Shown here in pieces: positions 35,082 through 44,066 of a stretch of DNA of 64,000 nt. How positions within the stretch are numbered: position 1 is the stretch's first letter; every line of letters begins with the position of its first letter. Origin of the DNA: Microbacterium ureisolvens (GTDB lineage Bacteria > Actinomycetota > Actinomycetes > Actinomycetales > Microbacteriaceae); the NCBI RefSeq assembly GCF_019511645.1, contig NZ_JAEUAX010000002.1:434001-498000 (forward strand). The letters are read 5' to 3'. The position numbers were made by a program, and so were the translations under genes. Under the pieces are notes generated by a model. It had not been told where the DNA came from and did not search any database. It saw only the letters and a program-made list of their open reading frames with translations.

Positions 35082-35921
35082 ATGCGCCTGGCCACCTGGA
35101 ACGTCAACTCGATCCGCGCGCGGGTCGACCGCATCGTCGATTTCGCGGTGCGCGAGCACATCGACGTGCTCGCGATGCAGGAGATCAAGTGCAAGACCGA
35201 CCAGTTCCCGTTCGACCGCTTCGAAGAGGCGGGCTTCCACGTCGCGGCGTACGGGTTCTCGCAGTGGAACGGCGTCGCGATCGCGAGCCGGGAGCCCCTC
35301 ACGAACGTGCGCACCGCCTTCCCGGGCATGCCCGGCTTCGAGAAGGGTCACAACGGACCCGACGCCCCGCAGGAGGCACGGGCGATGGGCGCGACCGTCG
35401 GCGGCGTCGAGGTGTGGAGCCTCTATGTTCCGAACGGCCGCTCGCTCGGCGACCCGCACTACTACTACAAGCTCGACTGGCTGTCGGCGCTCCAGCAGTA
35501 CACAACCGAATCGCTCGCCGCGAACCCCGACCTCGCGCTCGCCCTCGTCGGCGACTTCAACATCGCGCCGACCGATGCCGACAACGGCGACCCGGCCGTC
35601 GTCCCGGGTTTCTCGACGCACGTGTCGCCGCCCGAGCGCGAGGCGTTCGCCGCGTTCGAGACCGCCGGCCTGCAGGACGTCGTGCGACCGCTCATCCCCA
35701 CGGGCTACACCTACTGGGACTACAAGCGCCTGAAGTTCCCCCGCAACGAGGGCATGCGGATCGACTTCATCCTCGGCTCCCACGCCCTGGCCGACGCGGT
35801 CACGGGGGCGACCATCCACCGCGACGAACGCAAGGGCGAGCTTCCGAGCGACCACGTGCCGGTCGTCGTCGACCTCGACCTCGAGGGCCCCGACGACGAC
35901 GATCGCCCGATGATCTTCTGA
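35082..35921 (+). CDS. xthA: exodeoxyribonuclease III
   Basis: A 279-aa AP endonuclease of the ExoIII/APE1 family. Catalytic segments are intact: TWNVNSIRAR, LAMQEIKC (metal-binding Glu), GDFNIAPTD, MRIDFIL and SDHVPVVVDLD. It cleaves at abasic sites and removes 3' blocking groups in base-excision repair. It appears leaderless and monocistronic. Its stop lies 12 nt from the convergent DHFR-like gene. Confidence 0.93.
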   Translation: MRLATWNVNSIRARVDRIVDFAVREHIDVLAMQEIKCKTDQFPFDRFEEAGFHVAAYGFSQWNGVAIASREPLTNVRTAFPGMPGFEKGHNGPDAPQEARAMGATVGGVEVWSLYVPNGRSLGDPHYYYKLDWLSALQQYTTESLAANPDLALALVGDFNIAPTDADNGDPAVVPGFSTHVSPPEREAFAAFETAGLQDVVRPLIPTGYTYWDYKRLKFPRNEGMRIDFILGSHALADAVTGATIHRDERKGELPSDHVPVVVDLDLEGPDDDDRPMIF

Positions 35922-35933
35922 CGCGAGCCCGGG

Positions 35934-36551
35934 TCAGTCCTCGGGACCCACCTCACCCGTCTGCGGCACCCCCGGCGCCGGTCCGTACCGCAGCTGCAGC
36001 ACGCCCATCGGTCCGCTGACAGCCGGCTCGAGCAGCGTGACGTTCGCGGGGTGGGCACCTTCCGGGAACACCTTCTTGCCCTGCCCCAGCACGACCGGGT
36101 ACACCCACAGCGTCAGCACGTCGAACAGCTGCTCCTTCAGCAGGGTCTGCACGAAGTCGACGCTGCCGATGACGTGGATGTTCTCGTGCTTCTCGCGCAG
36201 CGCCTCCACTTCGCGGACGAGATCCATGCCGAGCAGCGACGATCCCTCCCAGTCGAGTGGGGGAAGGCCACGCGAGGCGACGTACTTCGGTGCGCTGTTG
36301 AGCGCGTCGGCGATCTTCCCGGACTGGTGCGGCCAGTAGCCGGCGAAGATGTCGTAGGTCCGCCGCCCGAGCAGCACGGCGTCGAGCTCCGAGATCCCCT
36401 TCCAGATCGAGGCGCCGATGGTCTCGTCGGGGAACGGCGCCTGCCAGCCGCCGTAGGGGAATCCGTTCGAGGGGTCTTCCTCGGGGCCGCCGGGCGCCTG
36501 CGCGACGCCATCGAGGGTGGTGAACAGGTCGATGTAGATGCGACCGGTCAT
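35934..36551 (-). CDS. dihydrofolate-reductase-like (RibD C-domain) protein
   Basis: A 205-aa protein of the RibD_C/DHFR-fold family widespread in actinobacteria. It opens with the family start RIYIDLFTTLDGVAQAPGGPEED and keeps LLGRRTYDIFAGYWP, IHVIGSVDFVQTLL and VYPVVLGQGKKVF. The physiological substrate of these orphan reductases is not known; NADPH binding is expected. It is the last gene of a VOC-HxlR-reductase operon, 28 nt after the HxlR stop. Confidence 0.85.
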   Translation of the reverse strand: MTGRIYIDLFTTLDGVAQAPGGPEEDPSNGFPYGGWQAPFPDETIGASIWKGISELDAVLLGRRTYDIFAGYWPHQSGKIADALNSAPKYVASRGLPPLDWEGSSLLGMDLVREVEALREKHENIHVIGSVDFVQTLLKEQLFDVLTLWVYPVVLGQGKKVFPEGAHPANVTLLEPAVSGPMGVLQLRYGPAPGVPQTGEVGPED

Positions 36552-36579
36552 GGCCGCCTCCTTCCATGGCGGGGTGCGC

Positions 36580-37299
36580 TCATGCGACGAGCGCGACCCG
36601 CGGTTCGAGGGGGATGTGGAACGTCTGCGCGAACCGCTCGAGCAGCGTTCCGTCTCCTGCGACGACGGCGAGCACGTCCTGGTCGATCGCGTCGGCCGGG
36701 GTCAGCTCGCCCGAGATGAGCCGACGGATGCCGGGGCCCGCGGCGAAGGTCAGGTCGGGCTCCCCCGCGGTCGAGGCCTGCGTTCCGAGCCGGGGATCGA
36801 CCGGACGCCCCGCCGGCTGGATCTGCGCGATGCGCAGCTCCGACGCGTCGACCTGCACGCGCAGCACGACGTCGCCGACGTGCAGCTCATAGTCTGCGGG
36901 CGGGAGCGTGGCCGCAGCAGCCGTCCGGAATGCCGTGCGCAGCGCCATCGTGAGCGAGTCCGCCGTGACGACGTCCTCGGGCTGGGGCTCGCCCATCTCC
37001 TGGAAGCCCCACCGGCCGAGCGCGAGCACGATCGGCTCGAGCTCACGCCCGTAGGGAGTCAGCTCGTACACCAGCCCGCAGTGCAGCAGCGGCACGCGGC
37101 GAACGACACCGCCCTCCTGCAGCTCCTTGAGCCGCGTGGAGAGGATGTTGGTCGGGATCTTGGGCAGTCCCTGCTTGAGGTCGGTGTAGCGGCGGGGGCC
37201 GACGAGCAGATCGCGGACGATGAGCAGCGCCCACCGCTCTCCGATCAGCTCGACGGCCGTCGTGACCCCGCAGTACTGCCCGTAGCTGCGGGACGCCAC
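36580..37299 (-). CDS. HxlR-family regulator with SCP2-like C-terminal domain
   Basis: A 239-aa protein. Residues ~10-100 are the HxlR winged helix (LIGERWALLIVRDLLVGPRR then YTDLKQGLPKIPTNILSTRL). Residues ~115-230 resemble an SCP2 sterol-carrier-like ligand domain, a known extension of this family. The upstream VOC gene ends TAG and this gene starts with GTG on the very next base, so it depends on translational reinitiation. The palindrome ACAAGC-AA-GCTTGT upstream of the operon is its likely operator. Confidence 0.87.
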   Translation of the reverse strand: MASRSYGQYCGVTTAVELIGERWALLIVRDLLVGPRRYTDLKQGLPKIPTNILSTRLKELQEGGVVRRVPLLHCGLVYELTPYGRELEPIVLALGRWGFQEMGEPQPEDVVTADSLTMALRTAFRTAAAATLPPADYELHVGDVVLRVQVDASELRIAQIQPAGRPVDPRLGTQASTAGEPDLTFAAGPGIRRLISGELTPADAIDQDVLAVVAGDGTLLERFAQTFHIPLEPRVALVA

Positions 37300-37737
37300 C
37301 TAGGCCTGCGCCTGCTCCGCCATGAACGCCTCGGGTCCCTTCGCGGCGGCCTCGGGGTCCATCCACATGAACTGGATGCCGTTGCCGTCCGGGTCGATGA
37401 GGTCGCGCGCGTACATGAAGCCGAAGTCCTGCGGCTCGCCCGGTGCGGTGCCGCCGGCGGCGACGCCCGCCTCGATGATCCGGTCGACGTCCTCTCGCGT
37501 CTCGCGGCTGATCGACAGCAGCACCTGCGCGTGCGTCCGGGGGTCGGCGAACTCCTTGTCGGTGAACGTGGCGAAGTACTCGCGGGTGAGCACCATGAAG
37601 AAGATCTGGTCGCTCCACACGATGCACGCGGCGTTGTCGTCGGTGAAGAGCGGGTTCAGTTCGCAGCCGAGGGCGGTGTAGTACGCCTTCGAGCGCTCGA
37701 GGTCGTTCGTCGGGATGTTGACGAAGATGTGCGTCAT
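37300..37737 (-). CDS. VOC-family protein (glyoxalase-like)
   Basis: A 145-aa single-domain VOC protein of the type annotated as lactoylglutathione-lyase-like. It begins MTHIFVNIPTNDLERSKAYY and ends with the metal-site strand DLIDPDGNGIQFMWMDP. An AAGGAGCAAGG ribosome site precedes the ATG at 37737. Substrate unknown; relatives include fosfomycin/bleomycin-resistance folds and stress proteins. It leads the operon with an HxlR regulator and a DHFR-like reductase. Confidence 0.85.
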   Translation of the reverse strand: MTHIFVNIPTNDLERSKAYYTALGCELNPLFTDDNAACIVWSDQIFFMVLTREYFATFTDKEFADPRTHAQVLLSISRETREDVDRIIEAGVAAGGTAPGEPQDFGFMYARDLIDPDGNGIQFMWMDPEAAAKGPEAFMAEQAQA

Positions 37738-37799
37738 TGCCTTGCTCCTTGTGACCGTGGGCGTCGACCGGACTGGCGACGAAACGATGGTTGCAAAAA

Positions 37800-37813
37800 A
37801 CAAGCAAGCTTGT
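37800..37813. promoter_or_regulatory. candidate HxlR operator
   Basis: ACAAGC-AA-GCTTGT is a perfect 6-bp inverted repeat in an AT-rich patch (37791-37822) upstream of the VOC-HxlR operon, with further AGCAAG half-sites alongside. Confidence 0.55.
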
Positions 37814-37903
37814 CAATAGCAAGTGCCTGTGCGGATGCTGCGGTCCGCGCCTCCCCGTTCCGCCTCCGTCTCACGGGGGATGCCGCGGAACCCGGGCCCC
37901 CCG

Positions 37904-37909
37904 TAGCGT
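37904..37909 (+). promoter_or_regulatory. -10-like box for a leaderless gene
   Basis: TAGCGT ends 6 nt before the ATG at 37916. Confidence 0.4.
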
Positions 37910-37915
37910 GGAGGG

Positions 37916-39196
37916 ATGTCCGACCTGCCTTCCGCGCACCCGGCGCGGCGCCCCGCGCCGACCGCGGGCGAGCTGCGCAACGACGTGTGGCTCGCCGGCG
38001 CCCTCTTCGTCGCAGCGGTGATCAGCACCGCCTTGGGCTCGGTGGCCGGGGTCTACGGCGACGACGCGAACGCCGGCATGCAGTGGGCGCTGCTCTACAG
38101 CCTGGGGCTCACGGCCCCGCTCGCGCTGCGACGGCGCTTCCCCGCGGTCGTCGTCCTGGCGATCGCCCTCGTGTTCTTCGCGGGTGTGACATTCCGCATC
38201 CCCGACCTGTACGTCTCGAACATCGCCATGTTCATCGCGATGTACACCGTCGGCGCGTGGGTCGACGACCGCCGACGGGCGATGTGGGTGCGCGTCGGCG
38301 TGATCGTCGCGATGTTCGTCTGGCTGATCGTCACGATGTTCCAGTCGGCGATCGACCCGTCCGACGAGGCGCTGTCGAAGGCGGGACTCTTCTCGCCGTT
38401 CGCGGCGATGCTGCTCATCCAACTGCTCGTCAACGCCGGGTTCTTCGGCGGCGCGTACTACATGGGTGACCGCGCGTACGCCGCCGCGATGTCGCGCGCC
38501 GCACTCGAGGAGCGCACGCACGAGCTCGAGCAGGAGCGCGAGGTCACCGCCGCGCAGGCCGTGGCGCTGGACCGCGTGCGCATCGCGCGCGAACTGCACG
38601 ACGTCGTGGCGCACCACGTCTCGGCGATGGGGGTGCAGGCCGGCGCCGCCCGCGCCGTGCTGGACCGGGACCCGGATGCTGCGCGCGGAGCGCTGCTCGG
38701 AGTCGAGGCGTCCGCCCGCTCGGCGCTCGTCGAGCTGCGGCAGCTGCTCGAGACCCTCCGCACGTCCGGCGCCGACGCCGAGGGCGGGTCGACCGTCCAC
38801 CTCTCGGCACTCGCGGATCTCGTCGCCCATGCGAACGACAACGGCCTGCCCACCACGCTGACGATCGTCGGCGACGCCGTGGATGTGCCGGAGCTCGTGC
38901 AGGTGAACGTATACCGCGTGGCCCAGGAGGCGCTGACGAACGCACGCCGCCACGGCGGACCGGATGCTTCCGCCGACGTCCGCCTGCGCTACGCGCCCGA
39001 CGCCGTCGAGCTCGAGGTCGTCAACACCGGCCGCGCCGTCGCCGCACCGATGCGGCCGGGCCTCGGCCTCGTCGGCATGCGTGAGCGAGCCGCCGCCTCG
39101 GGCGGCGAGCTCGAAGCGGCGCCGCGCGCCCGCGGAGGATTCCTCGTGCGGCTGCGCGTGCCGCTCGCGGTGCCGGCCGAGGCGGTCGGCGCGTGA
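37916..39196 (+). CDS. two-component sensor histidine kinase (NarX/DesK type)
   Basis: A 426-aa kinase. Five or so membrane helices occupy ~25-185; a coiled-coil linker follows; the HisKA_3 box RIARELHDVVAHH contains phospho-acceptor H228; the HATPase ends with GLGLVGMRERAAASGGELEA. No extracellular sensing domain is evident, so the stimulus is probably membrane-borne. The stop overlaps the response regulator start (GTGA). A downstream FMN reductase or the ABC pair at 40939 could be targets; this is a guess from position. Confidence 0.92.
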   Translation: MSDLPSAHPARRPAPTAGELRNDVWLAGALFVAAVISTALGSVAGVYGDDANAGMQWALLYSLGLTAPLALRRRFPAVVVLAIALVFFAGVTFRIPDLYVSNIAMFIAMYTVGAWVDDRRRAMWVRVGVIVAMFVWLIVTMFQSAIDPSDEALSKAGLFSPFAAMLLIQLLVNAGFFGGAYYMGDRAYAAAMSRAALEERTHELEQEREVTAAQAVALDRVRIARELHDVVAHHVSAMGVQAGAARAVLDRDPDAARGALLGVEASARSALVELRQLLETLRTSGADAEGGSTVHLSALADLVAHANDNGLPTTLTIVGDAVDVPELVQVNVYRVAQEALTNARRHGGPDASADVRLRYAPDAVELEVVNTGRAVAAPMRPGLGLVGMRERAAASGGELEAAPRARGGFLVRLRVPLAVPAEAVGA

Positions 39197-39942
39197 TCCG
39201 CGTGCTCCTGGTCGACGACCACGCCGTGATGCGAGCCGGCTTCCGCATGATCCTCGAGTCCGCGGGAGACATCGCCGTGGTCGGTGAGGCCTCCACCGGC
39301 GTCGAGGCGGTGGCCGCAGCATCCGATGTCCGTCCCGACGTGATCTGCATGGACGTGCAGATGCCCGACATGGACGGGCTCGAAGCGACACGGCGCATCG
39401 TGGGATCGGTGGAGGCGGCGGTCGTCGTCGTGACGACATTCGACCGCGACGACTACCTCTTCGACGCACTCGCCGCCGGCGCAAGCGGGTTCCTCCTGAA
39501 GAACGCCGGCCCAGAGGAGCTCATCTCGGCCGTGCGGGTCGCCGCCGCCGGCGACGCGCTGCTCGCCCCTGAGGTCACCCGCCGCGTGATCGCCCGCTTC
39601 GCCGCCGCGCCCATCACCGAGGCCTGGTCCGCCGGCCCCTCCCCCTCTCTCGACCGGGAGAGTACGGCTGGTGGACGAGAGGTTGGGGCGTTCCCTGCCT
39701 CTCGGCGACCAGCTGTGCTCTCGCAGGAAATGGTGGGGGACGGGCCCACGGTCGAGCTCACCGAGCGCGAAGGCGAGGTGCTGCGGCTCGTGGCGCAGGC
39801 GATGAGCAACGCCGAGATCGCCCAGCGGCTCTACATCGGCGAGGCCACCGTGAAGACGCACGTCTCGAACCTGCTGCAGAAGCTCGGCGCTCGCGACCGC
39901 GTCGCGGCGGTCGTCTACGCCCACCGCCACGGCCTCGCCTGA
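39193..39942 (+). CDS. NarL/LuxR-type response regulator with long linker
   Basis: A 249-aa regulator. Receiver domain 1-~122 with phosphorylation site D54 (CMDVQMPDMDG), LuxR-type HTH ~188-249 (ELTEREGEVLRLVAQAMSNAEIA). The linker, ~138-187, is about 50 residues, roughly 30 more than usual. The extra DNA (about 39635-39740) is visibly less GC-rich and carries CTCTC/GAGAG repeats, which suggests an in-frame insertion. Partner of the preceding kinase. Confidence 0.92.
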   Translation: MIRVLLVDDHAVMRAGFRMILESAGDIAVVGEASTGVEAVAAASDVRPDVICMDVQMPDMDGLEATRRIVGSVEAAVVVVTTFDRDDYLFDALAAGASGFLLKNAGPEELISAVRVAAAGDALLAPEVTRRVIARFAAAPITEAWSAGPSPSLDRESTAGGREVGAFPASRRPAVLSQEMVGDGPTVELTEREGEVLRLVAQAMSNAEIAQRLYIGEATVKTHVSNLLQKLGARDRVAAVVYAHRHGLA

Positions 39943-39975
39943 CGGCCCGTCGGCTGCCCATCCACCGCTCCGGTC

Positions 39976-40043
39976 CCGGGCGCACGACGTCCGCCCGGGG
40001 CGCACCGCGCCCGCCCCAACCGGTCGGCACGCGCCCCAAACCA
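39976..40043. repeat. nested GGGGCGC/GCGCCCC intergenic repeat, copy 2
   Basis: Boxes GGGCGCAC (39978-39985), GGGGCGCAC (39997-40005), CGCCCC (40012-40017) and GCGCCCCAAAC (40031-40041) occur in forward-forward-reverse-reverse order, as in copy 1. Located between convergent genes. Confidence 0.65.
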
Positions 40044-40053
40044 ACGGGAGACA

Positions 40054-40101
40054 CGGATGCCCCGGCCCGGCGCCGCGAGGGGCGCCGGTCCGGGGCATCC
40101 G
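40054..40101. terminator. long bidirectional hairpin
   Basis: Arms 40054-40074 and 40081-40101 are complementary over 21 bp with one mismatch, starting CGGATGCCCCGG and ending CCGGGGCATCCG. It follows repeat copy 2 and lies between the response regulator and FMN reductase stops. Confidence 0.7.
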
Positions 40102-40149
40102 GGGGTGCTGGAACGGGGTGTCGGCCCGTGGTGGGGCGACCGGGGAGGC

Positions 40150-40719
40150 TCAGGCGGCGACGGGGACCGCGGCGTAGCGGTCGACCAGGGCGCCGAAGGC
40201 CTGGAGGTAGCCGATGAGGAAGTCGGCGGTCTGCTCGCTGGTGACCTCGCCGGTCTCGGTGAACAGGCCCGGGGTGGTCTGCACGTAGCCCTCGGGCTGG
40301 CCGAGCGTCGGGGCGTTGTAGTGGCTGAGGATCGCCTTGAGGTGCTGCTGCGCCGCAGCGGTGGCGATGCCGCCGCCCGACGTGCCGATGACGGCGGTGG
40401 GCTTGCCGTCGAACGAGCCCTGGCCCCACGGGCGGGCCGACCAGTCGAGCGCGTTCTTCAGGACGCCGGGGATCGAGCGGCTGTACTCGGGCGTGATGAT
40501 GATGACGCCGTCGACGTCGGCGATGGCCTGCTTGAAGTCGCGGGCGACCTGCGGGAAGTCGGCGTCGAAGTCGGGCGAGTAGAAGGGGAGGTCCTTGATC
40601 GGGATCTCGACGAGGGTGGTGCCCTCGGGGGCGAGACGCTCGAGGGCCTTCGCGAGACGACGGTTGATGGAGGTCGACGAGATGCTGCCGACGATGTAGC
40701 CGATGGTCCGCTCGGTCAT
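40150..40719 (-). CDS. NAD(P)H-dependent FMN reductase
   Basis: A 189-aa flavodoxin-fold reductase of the NADPH-dependent FMN/azo-reductase family. The FMN phosphate loop is GSISSTSINRRLAKAL, and TPEYSRSIPGVLKNALDW plus GTSGGGIATAAAQQHL are the other family segments. The start at 40719 follows AAGGAGAACC. It probably reduces quinones or flavin. Terminator-type hairpins lie between it and the convergent response regulator. Confidence 0.9.
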   Translation of the reverse strand: MTERTIGYIVGSISSTSINRRLAKALERLAPEGTTLVEIPIKDLPFYSPDFDADFPQVARDFKQAIADVDGVIIITPEYSRSIPGVLKNALDWSARPWGQGSFDGKPTAVIGTSGGGIATAAAQQHLKAILSHYNAPTLGQPEGYVQTTPGLFTETGEVTSEQTADFLIGYLQAFGALVDRYAAVPVAA

Positions 40720-40938
40720 GTGGGTTCTCCTTGAAAGCAAAGGCGTCCCCGGTGGGGACCACCGTGGACGTTCCACATCCATGCAAGCACATGCGCGGCA
40801 GATCTATTCCGGTGCATGAAAGTTCTCTCATCCGCCCACTCCCCCGCACGGCGGATCCTGCCGAATCCGCCCCATGGGGGAGGCCGCAGCGCGCCCGCAT
40901 GCGTAGCGTCGGGCGCAGGGAAGCGAGAGGAGACAGGG

Positions 40939-41823
40939 ATGCTGCAGCTTCGCGGTATCGGCAAGAGCTACGGAGGACGCCGCGTGCTCGACGACGTGTC
41001 GTTCGACGTGGGCCCCGGCCGGCTGACGGGCTTCGTCGGGGGGAACGGCGCGGGCAAGACCACCACCATGCGGATCGTGCTGGGAGTGCTCGCCGGCGAC
41101 GCCGGCACCGTCACCCGCGACGGCGCCGAGGTGACGGCCTCCGACCGCCGACGCTTCGGCTACATGCCCGAGGAGCGCGGCCTGTATCCCAAGATGAAGG
41201 TGCACGAGCACATCACCTACCTCGCGCGACTGCACGGGTTCTCGAAGACGGATGCTGCGAACCGCGCCCGCGCTCTGCTCGAGCAGCTGGGACTCGGCGA
41301 GCGACTGAACGACAACATCGAGACGCTCTCGCTCGGCAACCAGCAGCGGGCCCAGATCGCCGCGGCGCTCGTGCACGACCCGCAGGTGCTGATCCTCGAC
41401 GAGCCGTTCTCGGGGCTCGACCCGCTCGCGGTCGACGTCGTGGCCGGCGTGCTGCAGCAGCGCGCCGTTGCCGGCGCCGCCGTGCTGTTCTCGTCGCACC
41501 AGCTCGAGGTCGTCGAGCGGCTGTGCGACGACCTCGTGATCATCGCCGGCGGCACGATCCGCGCGGCCGGGGCCCGTGACGCCCTCCGGGCGCAGCACTC
41601 GACCCGCCGCTTCGAGCTGGTCTCGGCCGGCGACGCCGGGTGGCTGCGTGCGGAGCCCGGCGTCGAGGTGCGGGATTTCGACGGCGGCTACGCGGTGTTC
41701 GACGTCGACAGCGACGAGACCGCGCAGCGGGTGCTGCGCCGGGCGGTCTCACAGGGTGATGTCGCGAGCTTCGCGCCGCAGCATCCGTCCCTCGCCCAGA
41801 TCTTCAAGGAGGTCATCCAGTGA
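40939..41823 (+). CDS. ABC transporter ATPase (NatA-like)
   Basis: A 294-aa ATPase. Walker A GGNGAGKTTTM, Q-loop region MPEERGLYPKMKV, signature LSLGNQQRAQIAAAL and Walker B VLILDEPFSGLDP are intact, and a C-terminal ~80-residue regulatory extension ends QHPSLAQIFKEVIQ. The EERGLYPKM motif is typical of the NatA/Na+-export group. ATG with GAGAGGAGACAGGG. Coupled by GTGA overlap to the permease gene. Confidence 0.9.
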   Translation: MLQLRGIGKSYGGRRVLDDVSFDVGPGRLTGFVGGNGAGKTTTMRIVLGVLAGDAGTVTRDGAEVTASDRRRFGYMPEERGLYPKMKVHEHITYLARLHGFSKTDAANRARALLEQLGLGERLNDNIETLSLGNQQRAQIAAALVHDPQVLILDEPFSGLDPLAVDVVAGVLQQRAVAGAAVLFSSHQLEVVERLCDDLVIIAGGTIRAAGARDALRAQHSTRRFELVSAGDAGWLRAEPGVEVRDFDGGYAVFDVDSDETAQRVLRRAVSQGDVASFAPQHPSLAQIFKEVIQ

Positions 41824-42929
41824 GCACCACCGACCCCCGCCGCGGCGGCACAGCGTTGGGCGCAGGGCAGGCGATCTGGCTCGTCGCCGAGCGCGAGATC
41901 GGCTCGAAGCTGCGCAGCAAGGCGTTCGTCATCTCGACGGCGATCCTGTTCCTCGGCGCGCTGGCCCTCGTGATCTGGGGCGGCCTCCAGGCGGCGAGCA
42001 ACACCGGCACACCGGTGGCGGTGACCGCCGACGCGCAGCAGTACGTCGCCGGCGCGGAAGGCCTCGACGTCACCGACGTTGCGGACCGCGCCGCCGCCGA
42101 GGCGCTCGTGACCGACGGCGAGGTCGATGCGGCCGTGGTGGGCGACGCGTCGTCGCCGCTCGGGTTCGCGATCGTCGCCGAGTCCTCCGCGCCGACGTCG
42201 CTGATGCTGCAGCTCGCCCAGGTGCCGCCGGTCGAGCTGCTCGCCCCCGAGGAGGGCAACGCCGCGCTCGGCTACATCGCCGCAGTCGGGTTCGGCGTCG
42301 TGTTCCTGCTGGCCGCGTCCCTGTTCGGCGGCACGATCGCGCAGAGCGTCGTCGAAGAGAAGCAGACTCGCGTGGTCGAGCTGCTCATCTCGGCGATCCC
42401 GGTGCGGTCGCTCCTGGCCGGCAAAGTGATCGGCAACACGGTCCTCGCGATGGGACAGATCCTGATCCTCGCCGCGATCGCGATCATCGGCCTCACCGTG
42501 ACCGATCAGACCGCACTGCTGCAGGGGCTCGGCGCCCCCATCGCCTGGTTCGCGATCTTCTTCCTGTTCGGCTTCATCCTGCTGGCCTCGCTGTTCGCGG
42601 CCGCCGCCTCGATCGTGTCTCGCCAGGAGGACATCGGCTCGACCACGATGCCGCTGACGATGCTCGTGATGGCGCCGTACTTCCTCGTCATCTTCTTCAA
42701 CGACAACCCGGTGGTGCTCGCGATCATGTCGTACGTGCCGTTCTCGGCGCCGGTCGGCATGCCGATGCGCATCTTCCTCGGCCAGGCGCAGTGGTGGGAG
42801 CCGCTGCTGTCGATCGCGATCCTCATCGCGACGTGCGTCGCCGCAATCCTCGTCGCCGCCCGCATCTACGAGAACTCGCTGCTGCGCATGGGCGGCCGCG
42901 TGAAGCTCTCGGAGGCGCTCGCGGGCTGA
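41820..42929 (+). CDS. ABC transporter permease (NatB/YhaP-like)
   Basis: A 369-aa ABC-2 type permease. One N-terminal helix (~35-58) and an extracytoplasmic segment (~60-145) are followed by six helices from ~150. The motif VVEEKQTRVVELLISAIPVRSLLAGKV is the NatB family signature. With the upstream ATPase it should export Na+ or a small compound. GTG start overlapping the ATPase stop; a strong hairpin ends the transcript at 42947-42989. Confidence 0.88.
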   Translation: MSTTDPRRGGTALGAGQAIWLVAEREIGSKLRSKAFVISTAILFLGALALVIWGGLQAASNTGTPVAVTADAQQYVAGAEGLDVTDVADRAAAEALVTDGEVDAAVVGDASSPLGFAIVAESSAPTSLMLQLAQVPPVELLAPEEGNAALGYIAAVGFGVVFLLAASLFGGTIAQSVVEEKQTRVVELLISAIPVRSLLAGKVIGNTVLAMGQILILAAIAIIGLTVTDQTALLQGLGAPIAWFAIFFLFGFILLASLFAAAASIVSRQEDIGSTTMPLTMLVMAPYFLVIFFNDNPVVLAIMSYVPFSAPVGMPMRIFLGQAQWWEPLLSIAILIATCVAAILVAARIYENSLLRMGGRVKLSEALAG

Positions 42930-42946
42930 CTCGCAACACCGGATGC

Positions 42947-42989
42947 CGGATGCTGCGACCCAGCGCATTGCGCCGGGTCGCAGCATCCG
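42947..42989 (+). terminator. 15-bp perfect hairpin after the ABC permease
   Basis: CGGATGCTGCGACCC (42947-42961) pairs perfectly with GGGTCGCAGCATCCG (42975-42989); the loop holds a further GCGC-att-GCGC stem. It is 17 nt after the permease stop and is built from two facing GGATGCTGC words. Confidence 0.75.
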
Positions 42990-43155
42990 TTCTCCGCCGT
43001 CGACGTAGTCAACCGCCCAGCCGCAGCTTCAGAACGGTGGCCCGCTGATGTCGTCGTTGACGGCGGCGTCAAGGCCCTTCTCGCCCGTCGCGCCGGGTGT
43101 CACGCTCGGGGCCGTCGGCTGGGTCGTACCGTTGCGGTGGTGAGGAGCGGATGGA

Positions 43156-43947
43156 ATGTGGGCCACTCTGCTGTTCGGTGCCGTGGCGTCGAGCGCGCTT
43201 GTCATCGGCGCCGCGATCGGAGTGCGGTTCGAGCTTCCGAAACGGCTTCTCGCCATGCTGCTCGCCTTCGCGGCGGGCGCCCTGATCACCGCCCTCAGCT
43301 TCGAGCTCTTCGAGGACTCCTACGAGCGCGGCGGCATCTGGCTGGCGGCCATCGGCCTCTTCGTGGGCGCGATCGTGTTCACCGTGCTGAGCGCTCTGCT
43401 CGACCGCTGGGCGCAACCGGGCGCACGTGCGAAGCCGGCTGACGAGTACCGGGGAAGCGCGAAGCTCGACACCGATGCCGCTGCTCAACAGCGCCCCGCC
43501 TCGACCGCGACCACCCGAGGGGCCGCGGGGCTGGCGCTGTTGGCGGCGGTGACTCTGGACGGCGTGCCCGAGAATCTGGCGCTGGGCATCTCGCTGACCG
43601 AGGGAACAGGCGGCATCGCGCTGCTGGCGGCGATCTTCGTGTCGAACTTTCCCGAGGCGCTGGTCGGCGCGGCGTCGATGCGCGAGCAAGGCCGCTCGAA
43701 GGCCCAGGTGATCGGGCTCTGGACGATCTGCGCCGTCCTCCTGACGTTCGCGGTGCTGGCAGGCGCCGCGTGGCTCGCCGACACGGATCCGGCGGTCGTG
43801 TCGCTGCCACTGGCGTTCGCGGCGGGTGCCGTCATCGCGTCGCTCGCCGACACGCTGATGCCCGAAGCGTTCGAACACGGCGGACCCGCGGTGGCACTCA
43901 GCACCGCGGCCGGATTCGTCCTCTCGTTCGTCCTGTCGCTCGCCTGA
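43156..43947 (+). CDS. ZIP-family metal transporter
   Basis: A 263-aa membrane protein with about eight helices and a hydrophilic loop at ~95-125. The ZIP metal motifs are present in the variant form LDGVPENLALGIS (helix 4) and VSNFPEALVGAAS (helix 5), with Asp/Asn where many ZIPs have His. It probably moves Zn2+ or another divalent cation. The start is set by GAGGAGCGGATGGA; an overlapping ATG at 43151 is out of frame. Confidence 0.82.
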   Translation: MWATLLFGAVASSALVIGAAIGVRFELPKRLLAMLLAFAAGALITALSFELFEDSYERGGIWLAAIGLFVGAIVFTVLSALLDRWAQPGARAKPADEYRGSAKLDTDAAAQQRPASTATTRGAAGLALLAAVTLDGVPENLALGISLTEGTGGIALLAAIFVSNFPEALVGAASMREQGRSKAQVIGLWTICAVLLTFAVLAGAAWLADTDPAVVSLPLAFAAGAVIASLADTLMPEAFEHGGPAVALSTAAGFVLSFVLSLA

Positions 43948-44054
43948 CCGCGACGACGGGCAGACGCCGCCGTCGCCGGATGACCGCGGGCGGGTGGCGT
44001 TTGCACAGGACCGCCCCGCCCGCCAGCCCCTGCCTCCGCCCGCACGCCGGTCGA

Positions 44055-44060
44055 TAACGT
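44055..44060 (+). promoter_or_regulatory. -10-like box for a leaderless gene
   Basis: TAACGT ends 6 nt before the ATG at 44067. Confidence 0.4.
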
Positions 44061-44066
44061 GGCGTC

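Noticed and set aside
12913..37737. Grouping the three VOC proteins (12913, 37300, 45442) as one enzyme family
   Set aside because: Only 12913-13878 has the two-domain extradiol architecture with Fe ligands; the others are single-domain glyoxalase-like proteins.
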